From the NCBI GenBank assembly GCA_964035015.1, contig CAXIUP010000090.1, forward strand, positions 425,501 through 489,500: a stretch of DNA of 64,000 nt, given 5' to 3'. Origin of the DNA: Corallium rubrum. Lineage: Eukaryota > Cnidaria > Anthozoa > Scleralcyonacea > Coralliidae. Below the pieces are notes generated by a model. That model was not told the DNA's origin, ran no database searches, and saw only the letters and a list, made by a program, of their open reading frames with translations. Positions within the stretch are counted from its first letter, which is position 1, and each line of letters starts with the position of its first letter. Both the position numbers and the translations under genes were made by a program. Positions 58,601-64,000 of the stretch are shown in pieces.

Positions 58601-60229
58601 ATTTTGAAAAAAATTTCCAGTGCACAGTATGATATAATATTGTTTTAAATATACTATATGTAAATAATAGAAAATATATACAGTATATTAGCTTTTATAC
58701 ATCTATGCATGTCTTCTGACCATAATAGTACAATGTTTATATAATTGTATTAGTGAAAATGCTAGATTTGACCGGCCGCATTGAAATGTCAAACCATTTT
58801 TCTATTTAGGGGAAAGTCTTCAAGCAACAAACATGCAGCATTTCGTGAGTGTTTCTTAAAACTTGGTAAACTAAGGTCACTTGTATTTACTACATTTGTA
58901 GTTCTTACAGCAACAGCAACAGAAGAAACCAAGCAAGAGATCTTTGAGATATTATTAATGACTGACCCATATGTAATTTCTGAAAGTCTCAACAAGACGA
59001 ACATAATGTATTCAGTACATTACGTCAACAAAGCTGAAAATTTGAATGACTTTTTCAAATGGTTAACTGATGAGCTGATTGAGAAGAGCACAAACAGTCC
59101 AAGAACAATTATTTACTGCCAAACAATAACACAATGTTCATTGCTGTATGCTGTCTTCAGGGAAAGTCTGGGTGAAAGAAATTGTCTGGACCCAAACAAC
59201 AAGCATATGGTTTTGATGGAAATGCTCCACTCGTGCACCCCAGAAGCAAATAAGAAAGAAATTTTAAAATGATGGAAGTATTCGTCTACTTGTTGCTACA
59301 ATTGCATTTGGTATGGGGGTTGATAGCAAGGGAGTCACAACTGTTGTCCACTTTGGACCATCCAAAAATGTTGAAAGCTATATCCAGGAAACTGGTCGTG
59401 CTGGAAGAGATGGTACTCAGAGTAATGTATTTCTTGTATATAACAGCCTGTTTCTGAAACATATTGACAAGGATATGAAGTCATATGTAGCAACTGAAGA
59501 TTGTCGTCGAAAGTTTCTGCTGAGTTTCTTTGAATCTGGACAATCAGAAGTAAGAGCCCTTTGCCTATTCATCTTTGTTGTGACAACTGTGCATTGAAGT
59601 GTGAATGTGGGCTCGAGGACTGTTGTGCACAAGTCAAATCTCCTGTTGCCTCAAATACATGAAATACACCTTTCAAAACACGAGATGTCTCCCCTGCTGA
59701 AAGAGCACAATTGAAAAATAAACTTTTTTCATATAACAAAGAAATAATTCAGTCACTTGAAAAGGCAGCAACAGAAGATGGAACAGCAAAAGTTCTCATT
59801 GCACCTAAATTCTTGCTGGGTTTTTCTCAACTTCAAGTATTACAAGCTATTGAACATTGCTCCAAAATCTTGTCAATTTCTGACATACATGATCATGTGG
59901 AAATCTGGGACAAAAAGCATGCTGTGAAGATTTATAAAATATTTAATGAAGTGTTTGGAGATATGGAGGAATATATATCTACACCAGACAACAACAAAGA
60001 ATTTGGCTTTTCTTCTTCAGAGAATGATGATCATGATGATGACGATGCATTGCAGTGGAACGAGATAGCAAATGATGAGGAACTACTTGGTTTTGTTTTG
60101 GAATGCAGTCATTTGACACTAGATGACACATTCACAGACAACTCTTATGTATCAACTGTAGATGCTAATTTATCAGGTGATATACCTATTCATGTTTCTG
60201 TACTGCCTGATCTAATATTTGAATAACTT

Positions 60230-60463
60230 TTGGTTTCTTACATGTATGTGTATGCATGTCATAAACTTCAGAAAATATATTTACTGTACTATGTTAGAAA
60301 ATTGACATGTATACCCCAGTAAGACTGACTTATTCCTAACATCTTGGATGCAAAAATCTTCCCAGTGTTGTATTATTATTTGTTTCTGGACTGTGATAAA
60401 CATATAAACTAATACAGTATAGGATTAGCCTACTGTAGTATAACATGAAAGTGAAATTTGTTT
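60230..60463. other. 3' flank of the RecQ-like gene
   Basis: No feature seen. It ends at the hAT-like MITE, whose left duplication is ATTTGTTT. Confidence 0.4.
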
Positions 60464-60876
60464 TAGGGATGTGCCGGATCCAGATCCGGAATGCAGTATC
60501 TAGTAAAATTCCACTATCCGGTGGTATCCGGTAAACTTTTACTGGATATTTACTGGATAGTGCTTTAGAAGTTAAAGTGTAGTTAATGAAACCACATAGG
60601 AGTTTTAGTCGTGTTGTGTTGATAAATGAGGGAGAGGTAAAATGGAATTTGAATAAAAGTGCAATTAGCCTCCAGCTATGTTACGTATGAAAAGGTGATG
60701 CAGACCACACTGTTGGACATGCAGTGTAAATATATTGCTTAAGAATAACTTAATACTAGATGCAATATTATTATATAATAAATATACTTGTTTGAGTTGT
60801 TTCAGTTTCCATGTTTTGTTTGAATTTCAAGTGTAAGTTACCGGTATCCGGTAAAGTGGTATCTGGCACATCCCTA
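60464..60876. mobile_element. 413-bp hAT-like MITE with 8-bp duplication
   Basis: Ends TAGGGATGTGCCGGAT and ATCTGGCACATCCCTA. ATTTGTTT lies directly on both sides (60456-60463 and 60877-60884). Further inside, ATCCGGTAAACTTTT / ACCGGTATCCGGTAAAG repeat words. No ORF. Confidence 0.9.
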
Positions 60877-61068
60877 ATTTGTTTGTTAAAGCAACATAAG
60901 TCCACAAATTATTTATAGTATACTGTACTGGTGTTGCATGTACATGTAAATTGTAATGTGCTAAAATGAAATACTGTAGTTACATCTATATAAATTATAT
61001 GATTGGGCATATCACAGTTAGGTGCTCACTTTGTGCAACAATTACTGTACTTTATAAAAAAACTGACT

Positions 61069-63222
61069 TCAGCGTCCTCTTATTCCATTGGATGTGTTTT
61101 TTTTGTGCTTGTTTATCCATTTGTAAATCAAAGGCATGTTGAGCCAAGAAACTGGATTTATTTCAAAATTTTTGAAATGCTTATTATAGCTTCTGCCAGG
61201 CTTTTGTTCAAGTACATCTTTCTCTTTTAGGTTTTTGACTAGTACATCCATGTCAGTAGAACTAGATTTTGCCTTGTGTTTGCCAGATCTGCTCATTCTG
61301 TTCAAATCTTTGTCAATGTTATCCATAACATTTCGCATTGGTGCTTCTGCTTTGCTGATCCTCGTCACTGCATTTTCTGTAAGATTTACACCAAGATGAT
61401 TTCATTTCATTGACTTTATTTACCGAGGGTAACACATAACAGTAAGCGTGAGCTACTGATAAATTAGTGGCCCTGATTAATAATAGCCTGCTTGAGAAAA
61501 TTGTTGCTATGTTCTACAGAAAGATCAAGTGGGATGTTCATTCCTAAACCACCATTGTTATTCACTGACCTATTCAAAATAAATCGATGTGAATCTCTTT
61601 TGGAAAGCATATCCGTTACTAAAAGGAGCTGAAACAAACATTCTAGTGCATATTTATTACTGTGTGGTGCATCTGACTTGAACAGCAACATTAGGTACTT
61701 ATACTGACGAAGTATTCGTTCTCCATCTCCTTCTCCAATCGCATCAAGTAAGTTCATAAAAAATAGTCCCTCTGAAAGTAGAGCACAGTTATAATTATAT
61801 ACATCATCAGATTCTTGTTTGTTGTGTGTTGCTTCCACTGGAGTATTGCTACATTCTTGAATAGTTATAACTACTGGAGGATCATGGGCAGCTTCATGTT
61901 TTCTTCTTGCTTTTCCGTCATACTTAAATGATTTTGGGCATTCAGGATAGCGACAAGGGAAACGCCCATCTGCATTTAGTTGTTGGTTGTCACTGGACTC
62001 CTGTTCCTGAACAGCTGTGGCATTCTTGATTAGTGTTGGAAATGTGCTCTGATCAATCACAATTTCATCTACAACTTTTGCTGCAGCTTTATGAAGATAT
62101 TTTAACTTGGTAAGGTTATCTTGTTCTTCAAGCTTGTCTGGTATTGAGAAAGACACTGGAGTGCTTGATTGAGTTTCTATGCCAAGAACCTTCATAGCAG
62201 CAACAACAACACGAGCATGAACTTCTGTGATGATGAAATCTCTGTCTGGTTTGTATGCAGAATGTGGATCTATCAGCCATTAGAGTACAAGTATCATTTG
62301 CAGAACTTGTGGAATAGAATCGGTGAAATAAAACCTTAGAATTAATAAAATGTACATTTATTATGCTGTAACCTGTAGTTGGTAAGTTACAGTGGATTCA
62401 AGTTGACTGTTTAACAGCAACAATTGTCGGGTTAGTTGCAACTGATTAATTATACGACGTTTTCAGGCAAAATGTCAGACGTTGCTGGGTGGGGCTTACA
62501 AGTTCTTAGTAAAATTCACACGCAATGCTGATATTTTTTGACAGGACGTTGTAAGTCCCACGCAGCAACATCTGACATTTTGCCTGGAAACGTTGTATAA
62601 TTAACTGTTGCAATGAACGTGACAAATGTTGCTGTTAAATGCTCAACCTGAATCCGCTGTATTAATTTTATGGACAGTATGGCTAAGGGTGCAACCAGGA
62701 TTTTTGAAAGGGGGTGGGGGTGGGTTTATACAAAGTGATGACACAAGTCTAGGGGGGTCCAGGGGTATGCTCCCCTGGAACGTTTTGAATTTTGTGCCTG
62801 AGTATGGGAATGATTATTGCATTTCTTTAATACTAAATAAATGAATTATGCAATTCTCATGAAATGCATGTACTATACCAACAGTACATTTATTTTAACT
62901 CATTTTTTTAAAAACTGATTTACCAAAGAATAATTTACCCATACGAAAATGTTCTATAGAATATGCCATTGAATATTCAATGAATATTCCATTGAATATT
63001 CAATGGAATATTCTAAGACATATTGGGACTTATTCCTTAGAATATTCAATAGAATATTCCTTAGAATATTCAATAGAATATTCAATAGAATATTCCTAAC
63101 ATTCTTTAGAATATTCAATAGAATATTCCTAATATTCTTTAGAATATTCAATAGAATATTCCTAATATTCTTTAGAATATTCCTAATATTCTTTAGAATA
63201 TTCAATAGAATATTCTTTATGT

Positions 63223-63270
<48 letters not shown>

Positions 63271-64000
63271 TAATATTAAGATTACACTTTATAGAATATT
63301 ATATAAAATGTTTCATAGAAAATTTTCAATTCAAATGAAAATAATATATATTTAATGATTGATATGGAAAGAAATTGGATGGTCTATATCCCAATAATCA
63401 TATTAAATAACAAAATATTAAAAACTACATAATATTAGACGATCTTAAGACATTTCTAAAATTTCTAATACAGGCAAATTCTAAGTTGTATTCAAACTAC
63501 AAAAATATATATATATATGTATAAAATATAATCACTATAAACAAGTTCATTAACAATCATTTTTGACTTGAGTTAGTTTCTCCTTTGCCCTAATAACTTT
63601 AACAATATTGTTCATTTTCGTTTTCATGATTTGTTGTACATGAGCAACAGTGACCCCATATTTCTTTGACACAAATTCTATAAAAATAAATGTCTAATAA
63701 ATATTGAGATGTTCCCAGTTATCTATATGTACGTATAGAACGTACTACACAAAGTTATTGAAATAATTATTGTACAGTGTAAATCACATTGCCTGTACAA
63801 CCCTCCGTTAAAACGTACTATATAATATTATAACATGCGATTTAGTGTAAACCTCTAAAACAACTATAGTTATAAAGTAACGTCAATACCAGTCATAACA
63901 AAAGAAAAACTCACCACATATACTGTTGACTGTCTCAGGGTCAAGTTGGGGTTTAGCCTCTTTATCCTTATATGCATTTGATGCCTTCCCAGTAATTGTA
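61069..64000 (-). CDS. DUF6589-type gene, probable AcademH-like transposase, partial
   Basis: Exons: 64000-63914 (AYKDKEAKPQLDPETVNSIC, GTGAG donor; starts off the window); 63680-63557 (EFVSKKYGVTVAHVQQIMKT), which may be a side exon; 62285-61464 (PHSAYKPDRDFIITEVHARV, then CRYPECPKSFKYDGKARRKH EAAH zinc finger, NYNCALLSEGLFFMNLLDAI, GEGDGERILRQYKYLMLLF, NRSVNNNGGLGMNIPLDLSV EHSNNFLKQ); 61375-61069 (basic C-terminus). The NYNCALL...GEGDG...GGLGxNIPxDLxxEHxN pattern is what I recall for DUF6589 proteins. Convergent with the RecQ-like gene. The long exon has no frameshift, so this gene may be intact. The transposase role is inferred. Confidence 0.6.
62390..62659. mobile_element. 270-bp mariner-like MITE
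   Basis: CAGTGGATTCAAGTTGACTG and GTTTAACAGCAACAA pair with TTGCTGTTAAATGCTCAACC and TGAATCCGCTG. TA lies on both sides (62388-62389 and 62660-62661). The inner arms CAGGCAAAATGTCAGACGTT and ACATCTGACATTTTGCCTGG also pair. Confidence 0.85.
62680..62800. repeat. Dispersed GGGGGGTCC...GCTCCCCTGGA repeat
   Basis: GGGGGGTCCAGGGGTATGCT followed by CCCCTGGAACGTTTTGAATT matches the pattern at 18915-18960. It is a short hairpin-bearing repeat of unknown class. The 72-residue ORF is not supported. Confidence 0.5.
62965..63264. repeat. GAATATTC-rich tandem repeat followed by (AT)n
   Basis: Units such as TTAGAATATTCAATAGAATA, with TTCCTAATATTCT, recur with period 21-42 bp to 63210. A 44-bp (AT)n run follows. 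The Asn/Ile/Leu-rich ORFs on both strands are repeat translations. In an intron of the DUF6589-type gene. Confidence 0.9.

Larger units (their letters stand above)
46720..58622. mobile_element. EnSpm/CACTA-like DNA transposon 2 (11.9 kb)
   Basis: The termini CACTGGAAATTTTTTTCAAA (46720) and TTTGAAAAAAATTTCCAGTG (58622) are perfect inverses, followed by ATCCA and more. Both ends carry TATGGA/TCCATA subterminal arrays. CAC lies directly outside both (46717-46719 and 58623-58625), a 3-bp duplication as expected for CACTA elements. It contains divergent gene remnants (50047-51221 minus, 51600-57760 plus), a foldback element and a LINE. It splits the RecQ-like gene. Confidence 0.85.
46187..60226 (+). 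pseudogene. RecQ-type helicase gene split by EnSpm-2
   Basis: N-terminal exon (46187-46489): QYKAIKKIVEGKNDVFVNM then PTGCGKSLVYQ (Walker A, motif I) and VISPLVNLMRDQV (Ia). After 12 kb: SSSNKHAAFRECF, VVLTATATEETKQEI (motif III), TIIYCQTITQCSLLY (IV), VATIAFGMGVD (V) and ETGRAGRDG (VI). HLCCDNCALKCECG is the zinc-binding part of the RecQ-C region, and the tail is acidic (FSSSENDDHDDDDALQW). The DEAH motif II exon is absent. Frameshifts at about 59270 and 59553 break the reading. Unwinds DNA 3' to 5' in the family. Its neighbour, a convergent DUF6589-type gene, suggests an AcademH transposon helicase rather than a host repair gene. Confidence 0.75.

Noticed and set aside
46187-60226. RecQ-like gene as a functional host helicase such as RECQL
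   Set aside because: DEAH motif missing, two frameshifts, a 12-kb transposon between motifs Ia and III, and a DUF6589-type neighbour.
62954-63338. Asn/Ile/Leu- and Phe/Arg/Ile-rich ORFs on both strands
   Set aside because: Translations of the GAATATTC tandem repeat; no conserved domain.

Overview
The window is AT-rich animal DNA with spliced, intron-containing genes, consistent with an invertebrate and, from the transposon families I recognise, most likely a cnidarian. The species assignment is inference. I see no convincing single-copy host gene. Almost everything explained belongs to mobile elements, and most of these are inserted into one another.

Layout. (1) 1-2982: a decayed RTE-like LINE ending in a (GAT)n tail, split by a 1.8-kb hAT-like element (53-1868, target duplication TCCAT). 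(2) 2981-7323 continuing at 42461-43577: one minus-strand DIRS/Ngaro-like tyrosine-recombinase retrotransposon (SGNH hydrolase, gag, RT, RNase H, recombinase). It is bounded by a 64-bp direct repeat and cut in two by the next element. (3) 7324-42460: a large DNA transposon with arms of about 0.9-1.2 kb beginning TATGGGCGGCCGT, flanked by CATATG. It carries an IS3-like DDE integrase gene (plus strand, 8496-15459) and, convergent to it, a HECT-domain ubiquitin-ligase gene (minus strand, 16262-22573). Its introns and spacers hold a huge tetranucleotide palindrome, a CR1-like LINE and several MITEs. (4) 25016-41216, nested inside (3): a 16.2-kb EnSpm/CACTA-like transposon (CACTG termini, TA duplication, GGTT/AACC subterminal arrays) with two divergent genes, a SAMD3-like gene on minus and a Tnp2-like transposase on plus.

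(5) 43578-46180: MITEs and a broken Myb/SANT-like gene. (6) 46187-64000 (runs off the window): a RecQ-type helicase (plus) convergent with a DUF6589-type gene (minus). I interpret this pair as an AcademH-like transposon. The helicase is split by (7) 46720-58622, a second EnSpm/CACTA-like element (CACTGG termini, CAC duplication). That element carries divergent gene remnants, a 2.2-kb foldback element with a captured coding fragment, and a second LINE (53461-55810).

Most coding regions carry stops, frameshifts or missing exons. The insertion order can be read from the nesting: DIRS, then the integrase/HECT transposon, then EnSpm-1; separately, the RecQ/DUF6589 element, then EnSpm-2, then LINE and foldback. 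Family names come from remembered protein motifs, not database searches. Exon boundaries are estimated from GT/AG signals and protein continuity.
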